Below are positions 41,226 to 51,840 of a DNA stretch of 64,000 nt, in pieces. Below the pieces are notes generated by a model. It did not search any database. It saw only the letters and a program-made list of their open reading frames with translations, and was not told the origin of the DNA. Origin of the DNA: Phymatolithon calcareum (taxonomy: Eukaryota; Rhodophyta; Florideophyceae; Hapalidiales); assembly GCA_977006965.1 (NCBI GenBank), contig OZ345364.1, positions 1,922,001-1,986,000 of the forward strand. Direction: 5' to 3'. The translations under genes were made by a program, and so were the position numbers. Numbering within the stretch: the first letter of the stretch is position 1; every line of letters starts with the position of its first letter.

Positions 41226-43051
41226 CGCGCTGCCGCAAGCGCCGCAGCCGCTGCCACGACAGCCGCCTCCCTCGTTGAGCGCGCCTGCTCCTGTTGCGCC
41301 TTTGTCGGGACAGAAGCATCCGTCGCCGGCACCGGGTCTGGCTGCGGGAACGGGGCATCTGTCCGGCGCGCTGCCGCAAGCGCGTCCTCCGCGATGCCCG
41401 ACTCTATATTGCGCAACGCGTCCTCCGCATGTATACTAGAGAAAAACGGGGCGCCGGGAATATCAGAGATCTTGAACTGCTGTGGAGCTGGCGTGCTTCG
41501 CACCTTAGGCTCTTCGGACGGCGACTTGAACGACGCATGCGTGCCATACGGACCGTATCGATCTGTGTCGATACCGGGGCGTACATCACGTGTAATGCTA
41601 GTGGCAAGTCGCGCACCGTTCGCGCGGATGATTTCGTGCGCATTAAGCAATATCTCCTGCTGCACACGCCGGAAGTCGTACAGGAAGACAGACTTGGTGT
41701 AACACGAAAGCCATATCTGAGCGGAGTATGCAGCGAAGCGTTCGACATACGCCATGCGATGTTGGCGCGGGTCGAGTTCAGAGTGCGCCATGAGCATTTT
41801 GGTGAGGTCCGCGACGATCTTTGGTAATACTGGAATGTCCTCATGGCGCAGATCTAGTGTGTGCAGAATACGTCTATTGGCCATTCGCGAGCCGTTTTCG
41901 ACAATTAGGGTGGAGAAACGGGAATTGGGGATGTACAAAGGCCGCTTATCCCATGTCCGTACGCGCGTGAGATACCAACCTATATCCTCTACTGTACCAT
42001 TGAGTTCTTCTTCTTCAATACTTCGAATCCATTCACCGACCGTGAACGGTCGAGTAACGTAAATCATGAAGCCACCAAAGAAATTGGAGATAATTTCTCG
42101 ACCCGCAAAACCAATTGCAACACCACCAATTCCTCCGAACGCAAGCACCGTCTGCACATTGATGCCAACGGTATCCAGAGAAATGAGAACGGATACAATA
42201 GTCGTGGCCACGGTGGCGATACGCGAGGTTGCATCGACCTGCGTTTTATCGATACGCTTGTCGACGGCGAAACGGGCGCGGATACGGTCGATCCATCGAA
42301 GAAGAAACCAAGTGGCGCAGACAATTAAACCAAGTTCACGCAAAGTGCGGACATAACGTAGTAATCCAGTCGCGGCAAGCGGACGTGAGACGGCCTCTGC
42401 TAGCGCGGTGGCCACCGTGAAAATCGATGCTGATTCCAGCGGTCGTTGCATACATTCAAACACAGATTGTTCATACGGAACCGCGTCACGCCGTGACGCG
42501 CTCAGACGCGTGTGAATCCAACGCAATGTCCTGCTGACACCAGCACGCAGAAGTGCGATTAACGCTACGACCATGACGGCCTCCCACGCAATGAGCACGG
42601 CCTCAGGACCGGTAGGAAGGCGTAGATTTCCCGTGAGTGAATTTTCCTGCACGAGACTGACGACGCCCTCCTTTGCTGAACGTACGACACGTGATACGCC
42701 CGGTGCTATGACGCGCATGACATCACCGCTCTCTGGCGTCCCGCTTGAAGTTGTGGCGGAAGCAGAGGGTAGAACGGGGGTGATGTCGACGTTTGCATCG
42801 GGGGCGACGACAAATTCGCCGTCAGAGTGTAACGGCGGAGATGTGGGCGGCTCGGGGGCAATTGGGGGTTGCTGGAGTTGAGCACGTTCCATGGCACGAC
42901 GGGCGAATATTTCCTCCTCCATGGACGCTCGCGGAACGGCGCGACGATTGGAGGTTGTGCGCAGACGGCGGCGAAAGGAGAGAGCGAACGCGGCGGAGGT
43001 GGCGGTGGCGACGAATGCTGTGCGCGGCGGAGACGGCGCAAGTCGCCGCAT
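40325..43051 (-). CDS. MscS-like mechanosensitive channel, plastid-type, long repeat tail
   Basis: The open frame reaches 43150, but the ATG at 43051 (MRRLAPSPPRTAFVATATSA) is preferred because it starts a plastid-type transit peptide rich in Arg, Ala, Ser and Thr. Counting from the 43150 start, hydrophobic segments lie at about 184-203, 240-262, 272-286, 307-328 and 332-366. The last is the MscS pore helix, GGIGGVAIGFAGREIISNFF. The beta domain follows (RPFTVGEWI, NGTVEDIGWY, YIPNSRFS) and a soluble domain to about residue 530. Such channels open on membrane tension; plant plastid members adjust osmotic swelling. The last 300 residues are unusual: a Ser/Gly/Thr-rich tail with five spaced copies of a motif like MKITAVRKTKG. 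A piece of this tail is duplicated at 21 kb. Confidence 0.85.
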   Translation of the reverse strand: MRRLAPSPPRTAFVATATSAAFALSFRRRLRTTSNRRAVPRASMEEEIFARRAMERAQLQQPPIAPEPPTSPPLHSDGEFVVAPDANVDITPVLPSASATTSSGTPESGDVMRVIAPGVSRVVRSAKEGVVSLVQENSLTGNLRLPTGPEAVLIAWEAVMVVALIALLRAGVSRTLRWIHTRLSASRRDAVPYEQSVFECMQRPLESASIFTVATALAEAVSRPLAATGLLRYVRTLRELGLIVCATWFLLRWIDRIRARFAVDKRIDKTQVDATSRIATVATTIVSVLISLDTVGINVQTVLAFGGIGGVAIGFAGREIISNFFGGFMIYVTRPFTVGEWIRSIEEEELNGTVEDIGWYLTRVRTWDKRPLYIPNSRFSTLIVENGSRMANRRILHTLDLRHEDIPVLPKIVADLTKMLMAHSELDPRQHRMAYVERFAAYSAQIWLSCYTKSVFLYDFRRVQQEILLNAHEIIRANGARLATSITRDVRPGIDTDRYGPYGTHASFKSPSEEPKVRSTPAPQQFKISDIPGAPFFSSIHAEDALRNIESGIAEDALAAARRTDAPFPQPDPVPATDASVPTKAQQEQARSTREAAVVAAAAALAAARRNAARMEDRGTADGVTEQGVDTPARTGTGKMKITAVPKSRAGSETVSAAASSAATPSSVHDSSADAGAGVSGESSAYASGSGTNSATAGSSGITPSSGTMKITAVRKTKGSPPEKADDVGTSSESAEQSSGTSTASTGSGMSGSGMMKIVAVRKSNATSPNRMEAGSTSIDTGPRAPGSERADEGRGSNPASGSGSAMAMNPASNSNSTGGSGSGTMKISAVRKTKGSPPEKADDVTQRTPVSGNSAANGTSSNGTAESGGGSEKLRSVRKPKGAAPPSTGDDTTGGSLNEEEKGHKKG

Positions 43052-43150
43052 GGCGCGGGAGATGACGCAGAGTCGATTTGTCAGCAGGGATGCGGCAGGT
43101 CCTCCTGCAATGAAGTGCTGAAGGCACCCGTTGGAAGCGAGGAAATACAA

Positions 43151-45614
43151 CGCGAGCTGAAGGGTTCTGTGACGATGGTTGTCGTTCCAATCCGCCTCCG
43201 CACGTGCGACAGCATCAAAGTGCGTTCTGATATCGCGAGTGTAATCAAAATGTGTAAGAAATTGAATTTTTTAAAAACATTTCGAGAATGTGCTCAATTA
43301 TTTTAAAAAAAGTGAGAAGCGAAACTATTTTTATGAAAAGAGTAGAACTTTTGCAAGTTGTTCTGCCATGGCTACATCAATAGTTACTGGCGATTCTCGA
43401 TGTTTATCTAGGTCACACGTGGCCACGAAAGTATTTCGGAGATTAGCGGGCCAAATGGCGGCTCTTTAGTGGACACAATGTATGGGACAGCAGAGAGAAG
43501 AAGGTAACTAAAAAATCAGATTCCGTCATCGATGCAGGTCGTCCCCTTCGCTCCTCCCACATGTCTAGATGGGGGATCCGAATTTCCATCCCACGAAGCG
43601 GCTTTGGGAGCGAATTGGAAAAATAGGCCGCGATACCATGTCAAGGAGTATGAACGAGATCTGGGGGGAAGTGTAAGACATAGACAGTGACTTTTACCAG
43701 TTCTTGCAGATCTGTACAGGATAGTGTATTGATCAGATTTTAAGGTCTTGTGCGTTGCAAAAGACATTGAAGGAAAAAATTGAAGTCTTCGGACACTAGA
43801 GAGAGACGAGGCACAGCACGAATCGCAATTTTGCAATCGTCGTCGTGTCCTTTGTGCACAATTTTCGCCCCACTGATAGTAGACTTGTGTGAAAATTTGG
43901 CACCCTGAGTCATGCCCCTGATCAGTGCGGTGTCTCAGACGAGATGGTGGACAGCAACTCAGTGAAATTAGTGGTGACTTGACACTTTAGCGCCGTCGTT
44001 CTTCCGTCTACTCATCATATGATAGCTCGTATCCACCGACCACCACCCTGGCAGCTTCTTTGCAGTAGGCGGCGTGAGTCCGGCCAGAAGAGGTAGGAGT
44101 AGTACGCACGGAGGCTGTACACGTCACACGAACGCGTGTGCAACGTCGGTGACGTGCGGCGAATTCACTGGCCAGACGGATCGTGGATGGGACAGCAAAA
44201 CAGGGTTTCGAAATGCGTGGAGTGCACAGCTGGCGTATGCATTTTGCAATAATTTCAATTGGCACCGGGAGAGCAGGGTGATGGGACAGTCGTTTCGCTT
44301 CCTTCAGAAGCACAGCGATCGTTGTAGAATTTGTCGCAGATGGGACATGTGTTTTTACAAATAGACACGACGACAAGAAGCGGGAAGATAGATTCTCCAC
44401 GCCACTCGTACTCTTGCAATTTGGCAGTGATTTTAGGAAATTATCCTGCTCTCTTTTCCCTGATATTCATAGATACTGTGAATAAATTTACTGAGATACT
44501 TTCTGTCGACTGCCACATTTCCAATGACGAAACCGTTACGGCATATAATATTTGAATGCCTTGCGCACACTTTCATCCGTCAATCAGCGACCCAAAGATT
44601 CAAAACACGAGTCGTCGCCGTTGCGTGCATGCCGCTCCCTCTCCTCGTCTACACAGGCCTTGCATCATGCAAAATGTTCACCCCGCCCGCACGCGCTCGA
44701 ATCAGAGTCGTGCGGCCCGATTCGCGTCCGACTCGAGTCGACAATCGGTCTCTCAACGTTCAAGCATTCGTGACACACGTGTCATGCGGGTCGAGCAGGA
44801 TAGTTGTGCGGATCGCAGTCGGTGATTGGATGTCGGCGACGCGTCGCGGGAGGTACGCAACATCATATCGCATGATGCGATTGGACAACCCACCCTGACA
44901 CACACGGAGCCTCAGCAACCCCGTGTGCGGCATTCCGTGCATAGCGGGGAAAACGAGCGAGGGTCGGCAGGTCCGACGCGCACCCTGCGACGTGGACAGA
45001 CGAAGGGGATGGAGTTGAGAGATTGGGAGAGAGAGAATCATCATCATCATCATCATCATGGTGTCCATCATGAAGATGGTGGTTTCATGCGTGAGAATCA
45101 TGGCATGTTGCGAAGCGATGGGCAAGTGCTTACTGCTGTGTCAAGAGGGCGGAAGATGGAGCGATGAGGGAAACCCCAATCAGGGCGGAACATGTAGACA
45201 TACGTTCAGGACGGACTGGGACAGGCTGTGAGCTGTGGGACACACATGACAGCACGGGAGTGGGCGTTTGCCACGCATCGGAGCACGCATCGCGGCGGTC
45301 GAAATAACACTGCAAATCCTTATTTCCCTGGCGCGCCATTTGCGAGTAGAGAAACACTACTGTATGTCCGGGACGCACAATTCCCCACATTTTCACTCCA
45401 GGCTTGATGCGCACGTGGTAAAAGTGCAGGACGGCGACGAAGAGAAGAGCAAAGAGCGTGATATATGTTTACAAAATGATTTATTGGTGCAGATAATGTA
45501 CAAAACACCAGAAGACGTGCGAATATAGCATGCTATCTGTGCGCCATCAAGTCGCTCGAAAAAAAGGGACACCCAAACGACCACACGCTAATACCGTATT
45601 ACAATCCGTGACGC
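43151..45614. other. No confident gene
   Basis: Several overlapping open frames (for example 44008-44400 minus, 44826-45167 plus) have no recognised domain. The run of His codons at 45037-45059 is an (ATC)n microsatellite. A host gene with introns could be hidden here, but nothing supports one directly. Confidence 0.3.
45037..45059. repeat. (ATC)n microsatellite
   Basis: Seven full copies of atc in a row followed by at. Translated on the plus strand it gives a His run. Confidence 0.9.
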
Positions 45615-46348
45615 TCAACATAATAACGCCGAAAGATCGAGCGTGCTAGGAGAGTCTGCAAGTAGTAGTGCACACTCCGAGCGCTTGGCGGGTGACTCCT
45701 GTCTCGATTCCGGTTGCGGCGATGATTGCGCGCTAGATTGTGGAGACGATTGTGGTTGTTCTTCTTCCTCCTCCTGCGAAACGTCCTTTGTAGATGAAGG
45801 CGATGGAATAACGAACAGGTCGGACGAGAAGGAGGGCGCAAATCCATCACAGAAATGAAACAAATGCGCATCGGCCCATGACACACCGTCGCGCGTCGGA
45901 GTGGCGAGCGGCCCGAGTCGCATGTCGAGAACGGAGCGCACGCGCCGCACGTTGGCGCGCAGCGGCGTGGACGGCTCCACCGAGGCCGTCATGGCGGGCG
46001 CGGGAATGCGGAAGGATGGCGGGACGGCCGAGGCGGCGACGGACGCCGTAGCGGCGGGGAGACGCACCGGCCGGACAACGGCCGAGGACGCGGTGGTCGC
46101 CACGGCGGGATGGATCCGCGCGCCGGCTTCGGTCTTCGAGGCCGTCTTGGAGCTTGCTTGCTCTCGCGGCGGCGGAATGCTGGGTGCGCCGACGACGAGG
46201 ATACTTAAGTTGCGGTGGAGGAGGAGGAGTCGGTCCGAAGGCGACGGCCGCGAACGTGATAAGAATTCAAGGATGTAGCGACCGCTGTAATAAGATGTTG
46301 TCGTTGCAAGTATGTAGGCATGGATGTGCAGGACCTGCCTGCCTTTAG
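45615..46348 (-). CDS. Hypothetical protein, GC-rich, incomplete 5' end
   Basis: The frame is open on the minus strand from a stop at about 46348 to 45615 without an obvious ATG. It reads through GAPSIPPPREQASSKTAS, an Ala/Thr/Val-rich part, DMRLGPLATPTRDGVSWADA, HLFHFCDGFAPSF, an EEEEEQ run and a Ser/Pro/Gln repeat before ending DLSALLC. Composition and GC content differ from the flanks, which speaks for coding. The segment ttattacag at about 46285 would be a good 3' splice site, so the first exon may lie upstream. No family is recognised. Confidence 0.4.
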
Positions 46349-46625
46349 TACGGGTACCAAGAGGGAGAATGCAGCGCAGATGCGGGCCGGTGTTACAGTG
46401 TTAACGTTTGGAATTTTGGCCCGCATTTGAGCGCATCCCCACGCACCGCGACATTGCTGACTGCCGTATCTATCAGCATCCATTGGATGCACGCAGTTGC
46501 TTCGACTACTCTCATTGGACTGTGTGCCGGTTGTATCATATGCACGGTTGGAGGAAGGCGGCTTGCGTCGAAGCGCCAATGGCGAACGGTGTGTGCATTT
46601 GCGACTCATGAGTACAGATGCCTAT

Positions 46626-46690
46626 CACACACACAAACACACACACGTGATGGTATGGCAGACACTAGCGCCACACACACACACATAGGG
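46626..46690. repeat. (CA)n-rich microsatellite
   Basis: Two interrupted runs of ca repeats separated by about 25 bases. Confidence 0.85.
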
Positions 46691-47499
46691 GATTGTTAAT
46701 TCTTTTTTTTCTTGGGCCAAGCACGGATAAATTTAATGCACACCCACACATGATCGGCTGTCCCAAAGTGTCCGTTACGGATTGTAAAAATAATTACAGG
46801 AAGGAGGGGCGAGAGGGACGGTGTGATCGGTCGGCCGATTGTTGCCGCTCGATTCACTACGGTGGCCGTTCGACCTGATGTTGGTGGTGAGGGCGAGTGG
46901 GCGGTTTTTTTTTTCTGCAACGCAAATTCGCACGACGTTCGCAACGTTTCGACCGAAGGTGCATTATGCAAAGGTGCAGGGTAGGACGGAGGGGGAGGGA
47001 CATCATGTCCGAGTATTGCATTGCATTTCATCAGCGGAAGGAATTTGTCGCTTGTGACCGGTATTGGACTATGGCAAACGGTCCCGCGTCTGCCACCACG
47101 ACAGTCACGAGACCAGACCAAGGGAATACGTGCCCACACAGACACGATATACGTTGATAACGGATAGGTAGGGAAATTGTAAAGTTTCACGAAAAAGAAG
47201 TCGGAATGATTCTCTTGTCAAAGAGGTCGCGCGACAATGAAACTCTATTTTTTGTCGCGTCGTGACATGACTTCCCCGCCACAAGAACGTACCACATTCG
47301 CTCATAAATATGCCCGCGACAGACCAAGAGTTAACAATTTTGAGCACTTCGGTCTGTCCCTCTTCCGGATGCCCGCGCTTCCTGTGCACTATTGTACTGC
47401 ACAACTTTGCAAAACACTCCACTGACTGTGTGTTTCTCTCTGTGACTTCCTGCCGCGCACCTCGTGCCGTGCGATTGTTGGCGAATATTCCTCCAGGGG

Positions 47500-47535
47500 A
47501 ACTGAACTGAACTGAACTGAACCGAACTAAACTGT
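47500..47535. repeat. (AACTG)n short tandem repeat
   Basis: About seven units of aactg, the last three with changes (aaccg, aacta). Confidence 0.85.
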
Positions 47536-47994
47536 GATTCTGCTCGAAACCTACAGTATTTTGCCAACTTATATTCTGAGAGTTATTCGCCACTTGATTT
47601 TGTAGACATCACCAACGTGTGCCCCCCGTTTGTAATGCAGTGATTCCTGGAGGTACTATCAGTATTTTCTCTATCGCTCAGAGCCACTCTTCATGTCTGA
47701 ATAATTGTGCACGAACCCTCGATGGTCGGCTCATTTTGTGTCCTGACTTCCGCGCCGCACACTGCTGTATTCACTAGCATCTGCGTCGGTGGGCATTGCT
47801 TGTCCACACCTCCGCGTCCCCCGCTCTGCTCTGCACCCTCTGAGCGGCATCGAGGCAACAGCCGACTGGAATATACCTGGCGGCCAGGCCAGCTCAACAC
47901 ATTCTTTCGTCCGCGCCGCACACACTGGACAATCGAGGTGCGGGAGGTTTAGTAGGGGATGGCGGCGGATATATCCGATTACAGAATATATAAA

Positions 47995-48028
47995 CACGGC
48001 TACCATCATGATGATCATGGTAGCCGTG
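47995..48028. repeat. Perfect hairpin, 12-bp arms
   Basis: cacggctaccat and atggtagccgtg flank catgatgatc. The arms are exact. It lies directly after an AT-rich stretch (gaatatataaa). Confidence 0.8.
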
Positions 48029-49299
48029 ATGAGCACCGTGCAGAATATTGTACCACGCGCAGTTACTGTACTGGGAAGCGGCGTGCAGTTGCAAACACGC
48101 CCAAACAGTTAATATATATGATACAACCGTTTGTGGTTACAGCCATCGATGAGATCCGATCCCATCCGCGGATCTGCAATTCGGAAGCAAACTTCTGAGA
48201 AGAGTCATTTTCTATGGCGATGCATATCATAAAATTTATGATAGTTGAGATCGTCTTTTTTGATCCGTATCGCAAAAGCATCCAATCACAGTCAAGAGCA
48301 TGTGTGCCAATACTGTAGTGTATATGGAAAATACAGCATATATGAGTTATATACGCCAGATACATCAAATATGTGCCGGATATGATATATGCCATATATG
48401 ATGCATGTGCCGTATCGGATACTGTCGTCCACGTGACGTACGCACAACGTTGCTGACCCACATTTCCCGATCGCCGTGCACAATCTCACCGCGATCACCA
48501 GATCCTCCGCTCATCACGGCAAAGTGAATACACAGCCATAGAAGAACGATGATCGTCCTTCTCCTTATGCTTGTGTATTCACTTCCAGTTGCGCCTTCAG
48601 CGGACAACCGGACGCACCCCGCATGCAGTCTGTCCGCAGTACTGTATAACGCGGCGCCCATGTCAGCTTCCTGGCAAGAGAACGGCGCCATCCGCCGGCT
48701 AGAAACATGTAGCCCTACATCTTTGGAAGGCCCATTCGCAGCGCTGCACGCGCAGTTCCGCTTGCACCACCATCAATCAGCGCGAACGCACGCCGCACCC
48801 ACCTTGCGCACATGCCGCCAAACGTGTGTGTGTGTTTGTGTACCCTAAGTGCTCGACGCTCAGCAACACTGCAGACACGTTTTTGCACCTTAGTGGGCGT
48901 GATTGCGCCTCACAGGCGCTTCATCGCCAGCACTTATGAACGGCGAATGCATTCGAAAATCTTAGCGCACAGGTCGATCAGCAACTCAACAATAATTGCG
49001 TGTGCAAATTGCCCATCCCCCATCAACCTGTTGTATCTGCGGAGAATCGCCCATTCTTGCAGTCGCGCAATGTGGCTGATCTTTGTGTCGAAGCTTGAAC
49101 GCGGTGGGTGCGCGCTCTCCTTGACCGGCCTGTCGCGTCAATACGCACTCGCTGAGTCAAATGCGTTATTACTCAAACATGCTGTATCATATATGGACTG
49201 ATAGAGAGGGATGCATTTGTGCATCGATCCGCCCCTCCACATGGCGCAATCCTGTTCCTGGCGCATGTTTTTTTTTGCCTAAATGCATCCCTCAAAGGG

Positions 49300-49330
49300 C
49301 CATTTGGATGCATATTATGCATCCAAATGG
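49300..49330. repeat. Perfect palindrome, 14-bp arms
   Basis: ccatttggatgcat and atgcatccaaatgg flank att. Similar words (gtccaaatgg, gatgcattt, aaatgcatcc) recur between 49200 and 49490, so this may be the core of a small fold-back element. Confidence 0.8.
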
Positions 49331-51239
49331 CGACCTGTACCTGATTAGAGGATATTATCGCCATCCATATCATATGACAGTCGAGTTGCATTTTTATGCA
49401 ATTGTATATTGTATAAGCATAATAATGTAACGCATATCAGATGTCATATGCGTCCAAATGGAGACATCTTGATGCATTTCATTGGACACTTTTCCGCATA
49501 ATGCAGAACTTTCTGTATTTTGTCTACAGACCTTTAAAGGTCCTGTCGCAAATGGCCGTCTCCATCTCCTCTTTCTGTCGGGATCGTAACTCCAATATAT
49601 ACATTACGCCACGACCTAGTGGAGCTTGTCGCACCGTTTCCGCCAAGGAGATGCCCTCAAAGCCCAGCTTAGTCCTGTACGTCGCATTTTGGCTTCATCT
49701 GTGCATCCCTTTGAACGCACGTACTTTTCTGGGGGACCCTGTTGCTGATACTGTACATGAACAACTGCAAGAAAGTGTCAGCAGGGCCGCATCCAATGCG
49801 ATTGAATTATATTGCTAACTGCTCCTTCAAACTACGCAAGATGTCGTTCGGTGCAACAAGTTTCTAAAAGAGGTAACGGGCTTATCTAACAAACGTTACG
49901 CCATTTAATAGTTATACAGTCTGTTGTCGTGATCAAGTCTTAACTATTAACTCAAGTCGATTGAAATTGCAGCGCAATGCAAACTAGTGTTCAGCGTAGA
50001 CATAGACAGGGAGGAACAGGGTGAGGAAGCAAAAGAGAAGCGGAAGAGACTTAGCGTAGAGCGGGAGCGACTGAAAGTGTCCAACGAAAAAGACTCACGC
50101 ACCCCAAAAGGGGAAAAACCGGAATAAACGGTGTATCGGCCTCCGGGTACACTTCCCAGCTTTATGACTGAGTGAGCTAGACGATGGATGAAGTTGCATA
50201 TTAATTAAGGCGTGACACTTGCCACTCTGGCGGAAAAGATGTCGGTATACGGCCATCCACGGAGCACGCTCCACAGCCTTGCGGGAACTCCAGCGGTCTT
50301 ACTGATCAGACACGAGCGCGCGCGTCAAGGGTCTGCGAGAGCGCAACGATGACACTGCCTATTCGCTAGAGAGGCGGAATGACAAATAAAGATTGGAAAG
50401 GAAAAGATTGCGGGGAAGAACGATGTCGGTGTCGTCGTTAAGCGGCGACCTTGGCTTGGTCGTCCACCTTAGTGCGAAGACACGAAGCGAAGGGAAAGAT
50501 TGGAGTGCGTTGTGTGGGACCTCGCCGTCCTATACGGCAGTTGCACAACTTCACGCCATGCCCGATGCCATCATACCCACTCTCCTGAATTTGACATCGC
50601 TTGCTGGCGACCTCGGGGAGGTTGCTGGTTCTGGATCGACTGCTCGGATCGCGCACGCCAAATTTCGCCTGCACGTCCCTTCGACCACGGAGATTTGAAG
50701 TTTCCCATTCGCCCACTGTACGCGTTGGACTTAAGGCGAGTGGAAGCTTCAAGCTCTGAGTGGGCGATGGGACGAGTAGGCTAAACTTGACGTGCGGGAT
50801 CAGAGCAGTCGAGCCAGAACCAGAAAACTACACCTTCAATTACTGGGAAGGTTCAAACTACGTTATGTACTATCGGCAGAAGTAGCGGAAGATTAGATTG
50901 GGTTTTTGGGAGACAGTTCCACGTGGCCCGACGACAAGGGCGATCTGCGCATCTACAACGAAACAGAGGCGCACAGGCGCCGTGCAGGCGTCGTGATTTG
51001 GCTACCGGAAGTGGCGCACAGTCGCGAGAGAACCAGTGCCTTCAACCACCCTTCGACTTACCGTCGTGTTTTAGTCATGTTGTCGCTGGACATAACAATG
51101 AAGAGGCAATACTTACCAGGCACCACAGCAATGTTGGTCGAAGCACAATCACAATTGCAATACCTGGTCACTCTCCATTCTGCACTTACAAGATATTGCA
51201 AAGCTTGCAATTGATTTGCAATCGGAGTATTTTGCATTA

Positions 51240-51583
51240 TATTGCACTTTTGAAAGTGCGGCCTGGCCAAGGGAAGAACTTTGAGGAATTACAATGGGTG
51301 AGTCGAGACATTTCGGAAATGATAACACATGACCCTTTTGACACAGAACTGCCCTATCTCAAGCAAGGAGTTTCAGCGAAATCACTAAAGGACTTGCTCT
51401 TCAAAGACAAAGGAGACCTCTTGGAGTCCAACAGAAAGAGAAAAATTCCTCACGATCTTCCCGGGTTCTCTCCGGTGATCATCCGACTTCCGAGAGCAAG
51501 ACACCGCCAATTGGCAGTGAAATTTCATTCCTTCATTCATTTTGCCTTTTCCCCTAAGGGGTCTAGCAGCGATTCGAGGGTCT
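51240..51583 (+). CDS. Unknown coding fragment joined to a dispersed repeat
   Basis: The plus-strand frame reads LKVRPGQGKNFEELQWVSRD, then PFDTELPYLKQGVSAKSLKD, LLFKDKGDLLES and FSPVIIRLPRARHRQLAVKF. This is protein-like in composition with no recognised domain. From about 51520 it runs into the dispersed repeat also present at 19105-19220, where the other copy gives the same peptide end, FAFSP...GSSSDSRV, by shared DNA. The fragment may belong to a mobile element whose 3' end is that repeat. Upstream (51090-51250) gcaat/attgc words resemble the subterminal motifs of the hAT-type elements, but no element ends were found. Confidence 0.35.
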
Positions 51584-51635
51584 AAGTCTTTTCCACCCTA
51601 CTCTATTGTTAGCGAGCTGGACTGCGGTTTGGATG
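51520..51635 (+). repeat. Dispersed repeat, copy 2 (first copy at 19105-19220)
   Basis: Same blocks as copy 1, in plus orientation: ttcattcattttgcctttt, cccctaaggggt, agcagcgattcgagggtcta, tagcgag. The hairpin cccctaagggg is perfect here. Confidence 0.6.
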
Positions 51636-51657
51636 TGCATTCGGGCGTTTCCCCCCG

Positions 51658-51840
51658 ATGAGTACCACACTTCTCGAAAATAAATTCGGGGATGCCGTAC
51701 CAGCTCTTATGAACGATCTCAAGGAGTACCTTGGAAGATACCGCCTAACTGAAGAGGAGACTAAGGTGACTGAGAAAGCACTCGATCAAGTACTGTTCTT
51801 CCACAATCGTATTCTACGTCGACCTCGAATAGAGTACTAG
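51658..51840 (+). CDS. Short open frame, 60 residues, unknown
   Basis: MSTTLLENKFGDAVPALMND starts an acidic/basic helical peptide that contains YRLTEEETKVTEKALDQ. It follows the dispersed repeat by about 25 bases. Composition is protein-like; family unknown. It could be a conserved fragment of the same element. Confidence 0.25.
   Translation: MSTTLLENKFGDAVPALMNDLKEYLGRYRLTEEETKVTEKALDQVLFFHNRILRRPRIEY

Larger units (their letters stand above)
46700..50905. other. No confident gene; several palindromes and microsatellites
   Basis: Open frames in this stretch are short, overlap on both strands and carry no known domain. An ATG at 48549 starts a hydrophobic MIVLLLMLVYSLPVAP stretch that looks like a signal peptide, but what follows is not protein-like. 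The palindromes at 47995 and 49300 are described separately. Between about 48080 and 48480 atatat/catat words are frequent. Confidence 0.35.

Noticed and set aside
44826-45167. Plus-strand frame with a His run
   Set aside because: The His run is an (ATC)n microsatellite, there is no ATG at the frame start and no recognisable domain.
48549-48848. Frame with a signal-peptide-like start
   Set aside because: Only the first 20 residues look convincing; the rest is low in structure and ends in a gt/ca-rich run.
51030-51250. Third hAT-type element suggested by gcaat/attgc words and a cctg end
   Set aside because: No left end with CAGG and no 8-bp duplication match; the coding-like frame continues across its supposed right end.
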